Source: Posidonia oceanica
Lineage: Eukaryota; Streptophyta; Magnoliopsida; Alismatales; Posidoniaceae
Length of the DNA: 64,000 nt
Reading direction: 5' to 3'
Assembly: GCA_037176725.1 (NCBI GenBank)
Contig: JAZBRS010000037.1
Location: forward strand, 11,860,001 to 11,924,000
Shown: piece by piece, positions 36,001 through 42,884 of the stretch
Position numbering within the stretch: the first letter of the stretch is position 1
How the letters are laid out: each line of letters begins with the position of its first letter
The notes under the pieces: generated by a model
What the model saw: the letters and a program-made list of their open reading frames with translations, nothing else
Database searches by the model: none
Told to the model about the DNA's origin: nothing
Program-made: the position numbers and the translations under genes

Positions 36001-37480
36001 CGGCTGTCACTGGCCAACGTTTCTGGGGGCTGTTTCAGGTAGCTGGTGGTCTTTGGAGAGGGAGGGGGCTGTTGGAGGTCACCGGAGAGGTGGAAGCGGT
36101 CGCCGGAGGTGGGGAAGGGTTTACAGGGGCTGGAGGTGATGGGCTAGGGCATTAACCTTACTCTGGTACCATGTGAAAAGATAAATAGGATAAAAGATAC
36201 GTTATTACTAACCCTAATCTCTCTTAAATAGAGAATAGAGATTAGGTAAATGGGTACATAAATGGATATCCAAATATCCATATAACTCAACATTACATAA
36301 GACTTCTAACAATAACTTAAGGTGTCTGAATGCATTTATACATACTACATAGTTCTTCTGTCTATCTTGGGTTTTGAGTCTTGAATTTCAGTTTGCTTTG
36401 AATGCCTTGTAGACTAGTTTCATCATTTTTCTTAAGCAACGAATAATCCCTGATTGCGCAGTTAATCTAAAACGGTATCACCTTATTTAATGCTGTGCTT
36501 TAGTAGTAATCGTTGTTGGTGTATGAAAAGTGTTTTTAGTTTGGTCAAATGGTTGGCAAACTAGTCATTGCTGACTAGATGAGGTATGTTATTACTAATA
36601 AGATAATTAGGCTCATGGTAAGTTGGTAATCCCTCAACCAAATTTGCAAGATTTGTTATATAGATCTCTTGAGGCCTAAGCACTGATTAGTCATGCCAAT
36701 TTTGCCAACCAAGAAATAAATCAGAGTTGCCTTTTTATTTCCCCATCTTCTGTATATGCACCTCACTATTGGCGGTCAGTGACCTGTTCCTGTGAAGGGA
36801 GTAAAAATATAGAAATCAAGAATAACATCTGGGCACATTGTTTTTTTAAAACTCACATAGCTTCAAGGATTTGTATCTTTTTCTGGTAGTATAGTAGTGT
36901 TTTGCTTGATGATTGCGTATAGAAATTGGTTACTCTTTTGTTAAATTTGGACATTTTTCTTCATATTCCATTACTATTACTTTTTTATCCAAGAAAGTGA
37001 ATTACGATTATTCATTGGGCACCTTTGATGCTCTTGCCTTTAGTTTCTAATAAAAACTTTGTCCCCATTTTGTTAAATGTACCATAGTGAACATTTAACT
37101 CATTTACGGATGTGCTATATTCAACTAGATAGATAATGCATCTGAGCTATATTGATTATTTGAGAAATACTTATTGCTATATGAGTAAATTAAATGCTTT
37201 GAATCTGGTGTAATCTTGCTTCTACCAGGCCATGGCTCAGGTTGGAGGTCTTGTAATGCTGCAACCAGAAGTCGGTGGTTCCCGTGAAAATTTCTTCTTT
37301 GCTGGAATTGACAAAGTGAGGTTCCGGAAACCTGTCATTGCAGGGGACACCTTGGTCATGAGAATGACATTGACAAAGTTGCAGAAACGCTTTGGAATTG
37401 CAAAGATGGAAGGCAAGGCATATGTTGGGGGTGAGGTTGTTTGTGAGGGTGAATTTCTTATGGCAATGGGAAGTGAGTGA
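2390..37480 (+). CDS. FABZ: Plastid 3-hydroxyacyl-[acyl-carrier-protein] dehydratase FabZ (4 exons)
   Basis: FabZ removes water from 3-hydroxyacyl-ACP to give trans-2-enoyl-ACP in the plastid type II fatty acid synthase cycle. Exons by sequence: 2390-2624, 2751-2811, 2915-3059 and 37229-37480, all with GT-AG introns, joining in frame to 693 nt (230 aa plus stop). Residues 1 to about 75 are Ser/Arg-rich and poor in acidic residues, as in a chloroplast transit peptide. The hot-dog fold domain starts at [20 protein letters not shown] (87-106). His133 in [14 protein letters not shown] and Glu147 at the start of EAMAQ match the E. coli FabZ catalytic His/Glu pair. Length and motif order fit plant FabZ (about 220 aa). 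The start is the first ATG of the frame; a second Met is at codon 3. No stop or frameshift is seen, so the gene looks intact despite its 34-kb third intron. Confidence 0.9.
3285..4435. mobile_element. Older hAT-like element, interrupted
   Basis: The left end TAGGGCTGTCAATGGGTT at 3285 opens a stretch rich in GGGTTAACC/GACCC words. It continues to 3718 and resumes at 4285-4435 after a younger insertion. The right end (reverse complement TAGACCTCGTTGCTAACCT) is only weakly like the left end and I find no convincing target duplication, so the outer limits are approximate. Confidence 0.5.
3719..4276. mobile_element. hAT-type MITE (558 bp) with 8-bp target duplication
   Basis: The left end is TAGGGTTGTAAACAGGTC. 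The right end, read inverted, is TAGGATTGTCAATGGGTC, an imperfect terminal inverted repeat. The element is flanked on both sides by TTTATTAC (3711-3718 and 4277-4284), a perfect 8-bp duplication as expected for hAT insertion. There is no transposase, so it is non-autonomous. It contains many GGGTTAACGGG and GACCCG motifs and AT-rich filler. Confidence 0.85.
4680..4830 (-). repeat. Short direct repeats in the LINE 3' tail
   Basis: The words CAACAGCAAAACTG, ATCTGAAACC, CTGAAATGCTGAAC and TCTGCAAACTGCTA recur two or three times in 4680-4830, giving a partly duplicated block of about 70-75 bp. It lies 3' of the RNase H reading frame, so it belongs to the LINE 3' UTR or flank. It has no coding capacity. 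Confidence 0.6.
4965..5360 (-). pseudogene. LINE RNase H domain
   Basis: The 131-codon frame contains [19 protein letters not shown], then [15 protein letters not shown], and [15 protein letters not shown]. These correspond to the glutamate, aspartate and helix motifs of the RNase H domain (RVT_3) carried by plant L1 elements. The first catalytic Asp segment lies upstream in another frame. It is the 3' terminal domain of the LINE described above. Confidence 0.85.
5540..5951 (-). pseudogene. LINE zf-RVT domain, distal part
   Basis: Read down from 5942, the frame gives [19 protein letters not shown], then [13 protein letters not shown], a stop, and [13 protein letters not shown]. This is the cysteine/His region of the zinc-finger-RVT domain. 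It should directly follow the [11 protein letters not shown] segment that ends at about 8187. The gap between them is the inserted unit 5952-8186. Confidence 0.8.
5952..8186 (-). mobile_element. LTR-bounded unit carrying a captured host gene copy
   Basis: The unit is bounded by TGTTAGAATATGG at 5952 and ACTATTCCAACA ending at 8186, i.e. LTR-type TG..CA ends. It is flanked by the identical 5-bp TGTTC at 5947-5951 and 8187-8191, and sits in the LINE zf-RVT region. Read on the minus strand, the right end is LTR-like (TGTTGGAATAGTCCCACATT, with TATATATA further in). The interior is an intronless ATG18/BCAS3-type sequence on the opposite (+) strand. No gag, pol or primer site is seen. It could be a non-autonomous LTR element that captured a transcript, or a solo LTR later invaded by a retrocopy. 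Confidence 0.7.
6000..8115 (+). pseudogene. ATG18g/h-type (BCAS3-domain) retrocopy, truncated
   Basis: From the ATG at 6000 (MKGKGRGG) the translation reads [20 protein letters not shown], then [143 protein letters not shown] and [20 protein letters not shown]. It ends near [12 protein letters not shown]. This order matches plant autophagy-related protein 18g/18h: WD-repeat PROPPIN core, then BCAS3 domain. About 700 codons run without introns, so it is cDNA-derived. It is broken by in-frame stops at about 6641, 6785 and 7358 and a frameshift near 7978. The 3' end of the source gene is missing and no poly(A) follows. It is on the strand opposite to its host LINE. Confidence 0.85.
8187..9036 (-). 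pseudogene. LINE RT C-terminal region and start of zf-RVT
   Basis: The frame contains [60 protein letters not shown] and GGLGTRKL, all typical of the region after the RT palm in plant L1 ORF2. It ends with [20 protein letters not shown], the start of zf-RVT, and stops in the inserted LTR-like end at 8186. It is frameshifted relative to the upstream RT pieces. Confidence 0.88.
9061..9942 (-). pseudogene. LINE reverse transcriptase palm/fingers
   Basis: Two frames cover the RT. 9942-9514 has [53 protein letters not shown] and [11 protein letters not shown] (motif A). 9489-9061 has [15 protein letters not shown] (motif B; the usual glutamine is His) and the catalytic box [11 protein letters not shown] (motif C). 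A frame break near 9500 separates motif A from motif B, so the enzyme cannot be made from this copy. Confidence 0.9.
9927..10370 (-). pseudogene. LINE ORF2 linker preceding RT
   Basis: The 147-codon frame holds [20 protein letters not shown] and later [20 protein letters not shown], the conserved segment between endonuclease and RT in plant L1 ORF2. Upstream sequence is lost at the Gypsy LTR boundary near 10369, so the endonuclease domain is missing. Confidence 0.88.
10369..11748 (-). mobile_element. Gypsy 3' LTR, distal part
   Basis: This non-coding stretch lies between the LINE and the Copia insertion. It continues across the Copia as 20465-21240. Together they make about 2.16 kb with no pol coding, next to the C-terminal end of a minus-strand Gypsy body, so I read them as its 3' LTR. 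The extreme end, with GACCCTTGTCGTGATAG at 10371, is approximate. An imperfect 11-bp-arm palindrome spans the junction with the LINE (10363-10388). Confidence 0.65.
11893..14095 (-). pseudogene. Copia integrase-RT-RNase H remnants
   Basis: From high to low coordinates: degenerate integrase near 14095-13900 (GIIHQT, then a run resembling the post-GIAERK region); the integrase-RT linker at 13868-13473 with [22 protein letters not shown] remnants at 13400-12640 with several stops; the RT/RNase H junction at 12636-12337 with [20 protein letters not shown] and [10 protein letters not shown]; and the RNase H tail at 12126-11893 with [20 protein letters not shown] and QLANTFTK. Order and motifs are those of plant Copia pol. 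Many frame breaks make it inactive. Confidence 0.88.
14426..16431 (-). pseudogene. hAT transposase (BED finger, RICESLEEPER-like), frameshifted
   Basis: The N-terminus begins at 16431 ([13 protein letters not shown]). A BED-type zinc finger follows at about 16240-16150 ([18 protein letters not shown]). Next are [15 protein letters not shown], a DDE-domain segment near 15680 ([10 protein letters not shown]), [28 protein letters not shown], and SVLLDPRF-like [14 protein letters not shown]. The C-terminal dimerisation domain at 14650-14426 reads [19 protein letters not shown], then [17 protein letters not shown]. Domain order matches plant hAT transposases. Frame changes at about 16250, 15840-15630 and 14860-14650 could include introns, but several look like true breaks. 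Confidence 0.85.
16471..18480 (-). repeat. 572-bp tandem repeat array inside the hAT element
   Basis: The anchor AGTACAGTGTACAGCAACAT occurs at 16471, 17069, 17641 and 18213. Units 17069-17640 and 17641-18212 are each 572 bp and almost identical. The flanking copies are more diverged (598 bp on the left, a shortened copy on the right). Each full unit also contains an internal doublet of TCATTATCAAATAAACC. The array lies 5' of the transposase and has no coding potential. A subterminal or 5' UTR role is possible but not shown. Confidence 0.92.
18660..19010. repeat. GC-rich degenerate tandem repeat at hAT 5' end
   Basis: Against AT-rich surroundings, a GC-rich block repeats GTGGTGGACCAGATCGACGT-like units near 18725, 18797 and 18903, with intervening GGTCGCTGGAGGCTGGAG words (spacing about 72 and 106 bp). 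It gives an accidental plus-strand frame of 113 codons. It probably belongs to the 5' leader or subterminal region of the hAT. Confidence 0.7.
19398..19997 (-). pseudogene. Copia gag fragment
   Basis: The frame from 19997 reads [20 protein letters not shown], then [20 protein letters not shown], the usual N-terminal signature of plant Copia gag. A second frame (19751-19398) has [40 protein letters not shown] and GDQSIQELY, the UBN2-like gag body. It stops at the hAT insertion; the nucleocapsid zinc knuckle is absent. Confidence 0.85.
19998..20331 (-). other. Copia leader and primer binding site
   Basis: The GC-rich untranslated leader between 5' LTR and gag begins, on the minus strand, with TGGTACCAGAG (20331-20321). 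This is complementary to the 3' end of initiator methionine tRNA. It marks 20332-20459 as the 5' LTR. The leader contains only short chance reading frames. Confidence 0.8.
20465..21240 (-). mobile_element. Gypsy 3' LTR, proximal part
   Basis: On the minus strand the LTR starts TGTCACACCCTCACCTAAGG at 21240 and continues to the Copia insertion, then on from 11748. The TGT..ACACCC start is common among plant chromovirus LTRs. This piece lies directly after the integrase C-terminal region of the Gypsy body at 21651-25573. Confidence 0.7.
21241..25646 (-). mobile_element. Ty3/Gypsy retrotransposon body, decayed
   Basis: Minus-strand order: gag C-terminal part (25573-24995; [20 protein letters not shown] and a Lys-rich stretch); protease (24950-24615; [18 protein letters not shown], with the expected DSG); RT start (24405-24175; [16 protein letters not shown]); RT core (24146-23781; [13 protein letters not shown] and catalytic [10 protein letters not shown]); RNase H (23438-23211; [20 protein letters not shown]); pre-integrase linker (22994-22701); decayed integrase (22700-21920); and the C-terminal tail (21914-21651; [12 protein letters not shown] and LDRKE-like [11 protein letters not shown]). 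This is the standard Gypsy order. Every domain is in a different frame or carries stops, so it is inactive. The motifs suggest a Tekay/Del-like chromovirus. Confidence 0.9.
25647..26602. repeat. Head-to-head inverted duplication of Gypsy gag 5' region
   Basis: The left arm (25647-26100) is the minus-strand gag start of the Gypsy body. The right arm (about 26120-26602) is a second, diverged copy in plus orientation. Around the centre, ACTACTTCGAAAGTGC on the left is mirrored by GCACCTTCGAAGTAGT on the right, and CAACCACCAACCA by TGGTTGGTGGTTG. The spacer is only about 19 nt. Both arms contain the gag opening and the GGAAGGACTT..GAGAGTGTCTTCTAC block at the outer ends. Divergence is visible throughout. 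A transcript across it could fold into a hairpin of about 450 bp. Confidence 0.85.
27178..29950 (+). pseudogene. hAT transposase with BED finger and DUF659, broken
   Basis: It starts [16 protein letters not shown] at 27178. The BED-type finger near 27310-27420 reads [20 protein letters not shown], then [16 protein letters not shown]. The DUF659-type core continues through [20 protein letters not shown], then [59 protein letters not shown] and [15 protein letters not shown]. The C-terminal dimerisation part near 29150 starts [17 protein letters not shown] and continues near 29390 with IHTKKRNRM. Stops and frameshifts (about 27297, 27438, 28054, 28558, 28921) make it non-functional. It ends in an acidic/Lys-rich tail cut by the Copia LTR. 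Confidence 0.85.
30735..31619 (+). pseudogene. Copia gag with zinc knuckle
   Basis: It begins [20 protein letters not shown], then [20 protein letters not shown] (residues about 20-45), typical of Copia gag. After a stop at about 30987 the frame resumes with [20 protein letters not shown] and [19 protein letters not shown] Gly/Arg-rich segment precedes the nucleocapsid knuckle [15 protein letters not shown] (C-x2-C-x4-H-x4-C). The frame ends with a stop at 31617-31619 between gag and protease. Confidence 0.9.
31620..34778 (+). pseudogene. Copia pol: protease, integrase, RT, RNase H
   Basis: Protease at about 31690-31740 has [15 protein letters not shown]. The integrase zinc region is near 32100-32210 ([12 protein letters not shown] then [11 protein letters not shown]), and the core has [17 protein letters not shown] and [15 protein letters not shown]. 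The linker has [12 protein letters not shown] follows at about 33400-34300: [52 protein letters not shown] and the catalytic box [13 protein letters not shown]. RNase H has [20 protein letters not shown] and [12 protein letters not shown], ending with [20 protein letters not shown]. Stops at about 31842, 32145, 32358, 32874, 33583 and 34606 interrupt it. The catalytic motifs are preserved, consistent with fairly recent inactivation. Confidence 0.92.
35148..35540 (+). mobile_element. Gypsy RNase H fragment
   Basis: The plus-strand translation gives [13 protein letters not shown], a stop, [14 protein letters not shown] and, after a frame change, an echo of the FTDHKSLKYLFT region (sequence TTTACAGATCACAAAAGATT). 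This is Gypsy RNase H, similar to the minus-strand copy at 23438-23211 but in opposite orientation. It may be the continuation of the plus-strand gag arm that ends at 26602, split by the hAT. Confidence 0.75.
35576..36311 (-). mobile_element. Copia 5' end fragment (LTR, primer site, gag start)
   Basis: On the minus strand the LTR runs 36311-36172 (140 bp, TGTTAGAAGTC to TTTTCACA). It is followed by the primer site TGGTACCAGAG (36171-36161), a GC-rich leader, and the gag start at 35655 ([17 protein letters not shown]). The element stops abruptly at about 35576, and there is no pol or second LTR. Its LTR shares GGATATCCATTTATGT-type words with the 11749-20459 Copia, so they are related families. 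Confidence 0.85.
36312..37228 (+). other. Non-TE part of FABZ intron 3
   Basis: T-rich sequence with no coding potential and no recognisable repeat leads to the acceptor TACCAG at 37228. It probably represents the ancestral intron 3' portion. Confidence 0.6.
37229..37480 (+). other. FABZ: FABZ exon 4 (C-terminal half of hot-dog domain)
   Basis: It encodes residues 148-230: [48 protein letters not shown] and EFLMAMGSE, then stop TGA. The EAMAQ helix is split by the intron after its Glu. The [13 protein letters not shown] segment and the GD/GKA strands are conserved among FabZ proteins. The frame is open throughout and continuous with exon 3 in phase 0. Confidence 0.92.
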
Positions 37481-40020
37481 AGGGCATTGTCAAATGGTTT
37501 CGTATACCAAATTGCTCTCATCTACCAAGGTTTATCGGGAGCTTTGAAGTTATATGTTAAGCTTAGTCAAATGTTTTCAGCATCATCCTTGAACTCCGTC
37601 CTTTATTCAATGATGAAGCAGTATGGGAACAACCGTGTTCTAGACTAGTTTATTTCTCAACATTTCTTTCATCTAATATTTGATTCTGACAATTCCCTTC
37701 GCACTTGGTTTTAGTCAGCAGATGACAGACTTCTTATTTGATCTAGGCCCTAAATTCTTCTTTGGTTATAATTAATCTCCTCTCAGTGTGTTTTAATAAT
37801 GGATGTATTTCTATGACTTACTAAAAAAGATCCTCTTGTGTGAATCTACTTAGAAATGGCATGTTACCAATAATGAATAACTGAAAGAGTCTTGAGTTTT
37901 CTGCCCATCCTTCAGCTTGTCTTCGATGCAAGGTAGTTTTTCAAATGTCACAGTTATCTATTGTAGTCTGTGGGGACCGAAGCTCCTCAGTGCTGTCCTT
38001 TTTCTTTCGGCTCCTAGGGCGAGGTTTGAAATACGACAAACAGGAGACTGAAGAATATGGATGGTGAGATGTTGTTTTCTTGGGACCAAGTGGAATGGAA
38101 AAGGTTTTAAGCCGTAACCTGTGGTGGAGATATTGCGTTAGGGGCAGTGCTTGTCTCTGGCTACTAAAAGGTAATAAGCATTTTATCACCAGAAAGTTGA
38201 TTGGGGTCAAAACGAAGGCATTATTCAAGAGCTGGAATGAAGTGTGTGGGTGAGAGCTCATTACAAGAGACTCACTATTTTTTGTTGATGGAGCAGGTTT
38301 GATTCTATGGCATGTCTTTCTGCAATTTATAACATGGCCTTACCTTTTAGTGTTTTTTTTTTCCTTTTGGCATCGTAAAGAAAGCATCTATTCACTTTTT
38401 CTTTGCCGATGCCCCATTGATTTGATACGATCTGCTGCAAGGTGATATTACACAATAATCCTTCCATACGCACATTCAAGTTCATGATAGAACTAGCAAT
38501 TTTGTCAGTGTGAATGGATGTGATTGAAATATAGCTAATCATGAGTACAATGTGATTTCAATGTAATAGATAAGACACATAAGTTGGACTGAATACCGGA
38601 GGCCGTTGTCTATACTCTAGAGGTTCCAGTCATCTAGGGGGCGGTAAATATCCCTAATGGGGTATTCACGGTGGAGCTCCCAAATGTTTGGGCTTTGTTA
38701 AGGATCTTATATAGATGATTAAGACAGTTTTGTAATATTTATGTTGTATTCGTTCAGTAACTCTGGGCTCTGGCAAGTGGCAAAGCAGATTTTTATCAAC
38801 TCCTTTACCATGTGTAAATAAGATAGTGTATTTGAATCACGGTTTTTACCTTGCAAGGGATTTTATATCTGTCACTTCACTAAGAATTATACTTTTTAGA
38901 GTTATTTTATCATTTTTTAAGCAATATTTCTATTTTCACTCCCGAAGTTCACGCAGCTTGTTATATACTTTGATTCTTCTAAAAGTTTGCTTTCCGAAAG
39001 CTTGTTCCGAAGACCTTCTAAGGAAACATAAGGCTCGGTAGATGGTAACATTGTAGCCCACTTCGACGTCCCGTTGCTCAACTGGAAAGATCGTTGCTTT
39101 GCATTTGCAAACATTCCTTGTAGGACCGAGGGAACATATTTCTGTTCTTTTACTGGCTTATTTATTAGTAGAATTCGAGTACAGATGATTCGCCCAGTGG
39201 GAGTGCAACCTCTTTAATAACCATGACAAGACGTCACAGGAAGATATGGAACACTCCGTCATGGTTATAATGTCAGACATGATGAACTGGATCGTTTTAA
39301 TTCGTAAGTTATGCTCGGTAACGATTTAGATGTATATGCCTTTATCATAGAATACAGCTTTTAATCGGTTTTTATACCTTAATTTTTGACTTTTGTCAAA
39401 TTTATATAGCATCATCCGCAACAATGTTTATAGTTAAGTTGACTTTTTTTTTCATTTGGTAACAATAGTTATAATACCATTCAAGGCAAGGCACGCTTAT
39501 AGTACTGAATTCATTGTAATGGAGAAGGAAAATGACACTGCGAAAACAAAGCTTTGAAAATGCTATTTTCTTTTTCCTTGTAGACCCCATTTATTGGCTT
39601 TAGCACTACGATCACTATTGGTTAGAATTTTCTTGCAATGCAACTATCAGAATTGATTCCGTCATTGACTTTATTGCCTAGAGAGAGAAATTTAAGTAAA
39701 TTTTAATTCGAGTAAAATAGAAATAAAGAAGAAGAAAAATAAAGAAGAATACATAAGTAGCAAGTGGGAGCATGGTAAAGGTGCATGACGAGGAGAACAT
39801 TAACTTCAAAAGTTCTTATTCGTCAACTTACTTGAATAATACAATAGAAGTAATGACTAAAAGTGCAGGAATATTATTAAAAAAAGGTCATTTAGTCATT
39901 CATATGTTGTATGATACAATTAGACTCATGACTTAAGACTTTCCCTTTTTAGTACCCTAATACAGAATAATTACATGCAACTTTTCCTCACTTTACATGC
40001 TTCCTTTTTAGCTATGTATA
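37481..40020 (+). other. FABZ 3' UTR and spacer
   Basis: The first 300-400 bp after the stop are T-rich and fit a plant 3' UTR (TTTTAATAATGG near 37791 is a weak polyadenylation-type signal). From about 37850 to 40020 I see no gene, tRNA or clear repeat. There is one small inverted pair, AATAACCATGACA near 39216 with TCATGGTTAT near 39259. The stretch ends where the truncated LTR begins at 40021. Confidence 0.5.
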
Positions 40021-41209
40021 AAGACCTGTGGGTGCTGTCGGAGTCTAGGAGGAGGTGCCTCAGAAGGTCCGAGCACCGAGCTAGGACGCCGATAGAGCGT
40101 ATCCTGTGGTTTGTCCTCAGAGAGGGGACAGCTTGCCTAGGTGGAGTGAGCGGCTTTCCCAGGTAGGGTTAGCCTTTTGAGGGTCTTTCAGGTGGGAGGA
40201 CGCTGGGATGGACAGACTTCTCCACAGGGTGGTTGTCCGTGGTAGTGCAGTGCACTTTGGTGGTTGCTTGTAGTCAGTGTTGGTTGCTTGGCACCAGGCG
40301 ACACGACACAGATGGGTCCTGCCGAGGAGGTTGGACTTTAGAGGGATCCGTGGCAGTGTAGTGCGCTTCGGCGGCTGCTTGTGGCCAGTGTTGGTTTGTG
40401 GTTGTGGCCGTGCCAGTGGGGCGTGGGGCCTACGCTAGCGAGGCGCTATAGTTTTGCTTGTCCTGATTCTGGGAATCAGGCTCTGGTCTAGAGTAGACCG
40501 TGTTTGCCAAGCAATGACTCGTGGTTGGCTTTTGGGTGCACGACGGACCTTGTGTTTTGCTGCATCTATGTGGTGTTATTGCTTGGCTTTGGTGCTTGTT
40601 GTGTTGTGTGTTCTAGATGCAATTGAGGCATTCAGATGCCGTTGGCTGTCTGGTCCGCCCAGTGAGGGCGTAGGACCAAGCTGTGAGTTTGGCTGTGTGG
40701 TCTTGGGCTTGATTTGGCTAGAATGGCCACTTCAAGTGTGCTTTTAAGGTTTTGAAAGAGTATGCATATGATTTTGAAGAAAAGTAATTTCAAAGGCATG
40801 TTTCATAAGTTTTATTGTTTGTTGGGCAATAGTGTGCTGCCCTGTTGTGTTGTGGTGGCATCTAGGTGTGATGATCGTGGTTGTTTGCTGTGGCGTGGTT
40901 GTGCCAGTTCCTTCAGCACTATTGGCCGAGTGGTTTAGGTGGGGTGTGTGTTGGGTGACCGTTTTGTGTGGTCACTCACGTGTGTTTTGATTTTGGTATT
41001 TCCGTAAGTGCAGGATAGGAGCTGTTCATGCTAGTGCACATAGGAAGAGTCACGCTGCCACACATCAGGGTTTCTAGGTAAGTTAGTTTTATTTATTTCT
41101 GCTTTATGGCATTGTGAGAATTTAGTTCTGTAGTTTATAAATGCTAATAAAAAGATAAAAATGAAAAATGTAGCTAGGTTGAGAGGTAGCGACTGGGCGG
41201 GTCGTTACG
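40021..41209 (+). repeat. Truncated 5' LTR of LARD-like element
   Basis: It is homologous over its whole length to the last 1.19 kb of the 3' LTR (starting GGGTGCTGTCGGAG versus GGGTGCTGTCAGAG). It ends GTCGTTACG where the 3' LTR has GTCGTTACA, so the terminal A has mutated. The primer site follows after one base. Confidence 0.85.
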
Positions 41210-41210
41210 T

Positions 41211-41222
41211 TGGTATCAGAGC
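41211..41222 (+). other. tRNA-iMet primer binding site
   Basis: TGGTATCAGAGC is the classic plant LTR-retrotransposon primer site, complementary to the 3' end of initiator Met tRNA. It lies two bases after the 5' LTR end. Confidence 0.9.
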
Positions 41223-41932
41223 ACTATGTACACTAGGAGTACTAGCCTAGGGATGTCTGGTCAGGTGACTCTATAGATTTGCATATCATGCATTCCTGCA
41301 CCTTGATTTTCTTGATTTTCGTGCTTGTGGTGTTGAGGAGTGGCTCTGGCTCCAGTGACAACGTGGTTGATTCGTGGAACATCACGTGGAGCCTGAGAGT
41401 GACGGTCTACTCGTTTTTGGAGGTAGATGTCGACTCCTTATTGGAAGATTTCTGGTGGTTGGATTTTGAGATCGGCGTCTGGTTGGAGCTGGTTTAAGGG
41501 AGCAGTTGGAGCATGAAGTTGTGTTCGCTCGCGTGGAGCGGTTCACTTGAGCTCTTCAACTCCGTGGAGCGTGGCTTTGGGTGCTGTCCACTAGTTTTGT
41601 GTGGATTGAGCATCGTGTGGACCGTGGGAGTGTGGCGATCGTTTTGTGGGCAAGAATCTATGCTGATATGCAGGGTAGGAGACCCTGTTGTGTGTGAGGC
41701 CAGATGAGTCGTGTCGCTTGGAGTTGTGCATGTCTGCTGTGTGTACTGGTCTGACTGGAATGCTATGGTTGCAGGAAGGCAGAGGTAGTATTACTACTAA
41801 TGCTTGATGGATTCTGGTGGTGTAGTGCCTTGTTTCCTTTAAGGGGGTTAGGCACCCCACGATAGCCGACTAGAGGACATGTTTGCTTTGCCACCATCCG
41901 TTGCTGGGCTGTTGGGTGTTTGGTCATGGTGG

Positions 41933-42884
41933 GAGAGGTGCAGTGGGTGACTGCCTCTCGTGTGACCTCCACGTTTGCTGCTGCTTGCTTTTGTTGGTGT
42001 GGAGGATGCCTGGAGTGTCATCCTCCTGTTGCCACATCTGGGTGAAGCGTGGGGCTTCCCAAATGTGTGTGGTTGCTTCTGGGCAGTTTCGTCTTATTGT
42101 GGGGGGGTGCAGTAGTTGTCTGCCCCTTGTGTGGTCCTCCACGTTTGTGGTTATTTGCCTTTGTTTGTTGTGTTTGCCCTTGCTTGCCGTTTGTTCCTTG
42201 CCTGGTCTGTTGGCTGTTGCGTCTTGTTTGTCGTCGTAGTTGTCGTGTGTGTGGAGGATGCCTGCAACTTCATCCTCCTGTTGTTGTTTCTGGGTGAAGC
42301 GTGAGGCTTCCCAGATGTCTGATGTTGTTTCTAGGTGAAGTGTGAGGCTTCCCAGATGTTTGTTGTCGTTTCTGGGTGAAGCGAGAGGCTTCCCAGATGT
42401 CTGTTTGTTGTGTTTCTGGGTGACTCGATGAGTCCCCAGGTGTTTGTTGTTGTTTCTAGGTGACCTTATGGGTCCTCGGATAGTTGTTGTAGTTTTTGGG
42501 TGACTTGGTGGGTCCCTAGATGTATGTTGTTGGTCCAGGTGACTTTGGTGGGTCTCCGGATGTGAGTGGTTGTTCCGGATACTCTGTTTGAGGACAGAGT
42601 TATTTGGAGGAGTTGCACGTGGGAGTTGCACCTTGGTGCCATGTGGTTGAGCCGCGCGTTCTATTTGGGGCTTGGCCATAGAGTGGCGTAGCTCAGTGTG
42701 TGGTTTGCAGTTGGGGGTGTCCTGCTTGGATGCCTAGCTTGTTTTGGTTGTTTGTGGTTCGAATGGCTTAGTGCCGTTCGAGTAGTGGAAATTCCTTCTC
42801 CGGTGTTTCTTTGGGGTGTCCTGTTAAGGATGTCCATTTGTTTTTCTTGCTTGTTGGTGGGTCGGATGGCGTAGTGCTGTTCGA
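41933..42884 (+). repeat. Hairpin-rich internal region of LARD-like element
   Basis: Successive inverted repeats lie at 41933-41959 (GAGAGG/CCTCTC), 42001-42026 (GGAGGATG/CATCCTCC), 42038-42061, 42103-42126 (GGGGTGCAG/CTGCCCC) and 42253-42278 (GGAGGATG/CATCCTCC). A seven-unit tandem array follows at 42290, 42331, 42372, 42416, 42456, 42496 and 42535 (period 39-44 bp). A further pair is at 42759-42781 and 42862-42884. In the array the inner stem changes on both sides together: GAAGC/GCTTC, then GACTC/GAGTC, then GACC/GGTC types. Linkers are TTGTTGTTT-like. No protein domain is visible. A minus-strand frame of 251 codons covers the block but looks accidental. Confidence 0.85.

Larger units (their letters stand above)
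3060..37228 (+). other. FABZ intron 3 (34,169 bp), packed with nested transposons
   Basis: The donor at 3060 (GAG/GTACC) and acceptor at 37228 (TACCAG/GCC) join phase 0, directly between catalytic Glu147 and Ala148. Recognisable non-TE intron sequence is only about 3060-3284 and 36312-37228. The remainder consists of hAT, LINE, Copia and Gypsy insertions, several nested within each other. The size is unusual for a small housekeeping plant gene whose other introns are 126 and 103 bp. Confidence 0.85.

Noticed and set aside
39040..39115. Possible tRNA-like stretch
   Set aside because: No cloverleaf, anticodon arm or conserved T-loop motif could be drawn.
41924..42679. 251-codon open frame on the minus strand across the LARD hairpin array
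   Set aside because: The frame is kept open by the tandem linkers and has low-complexity, repeat-driven composition with no known domain. It is more likely a by-product of the repeats than a protein.
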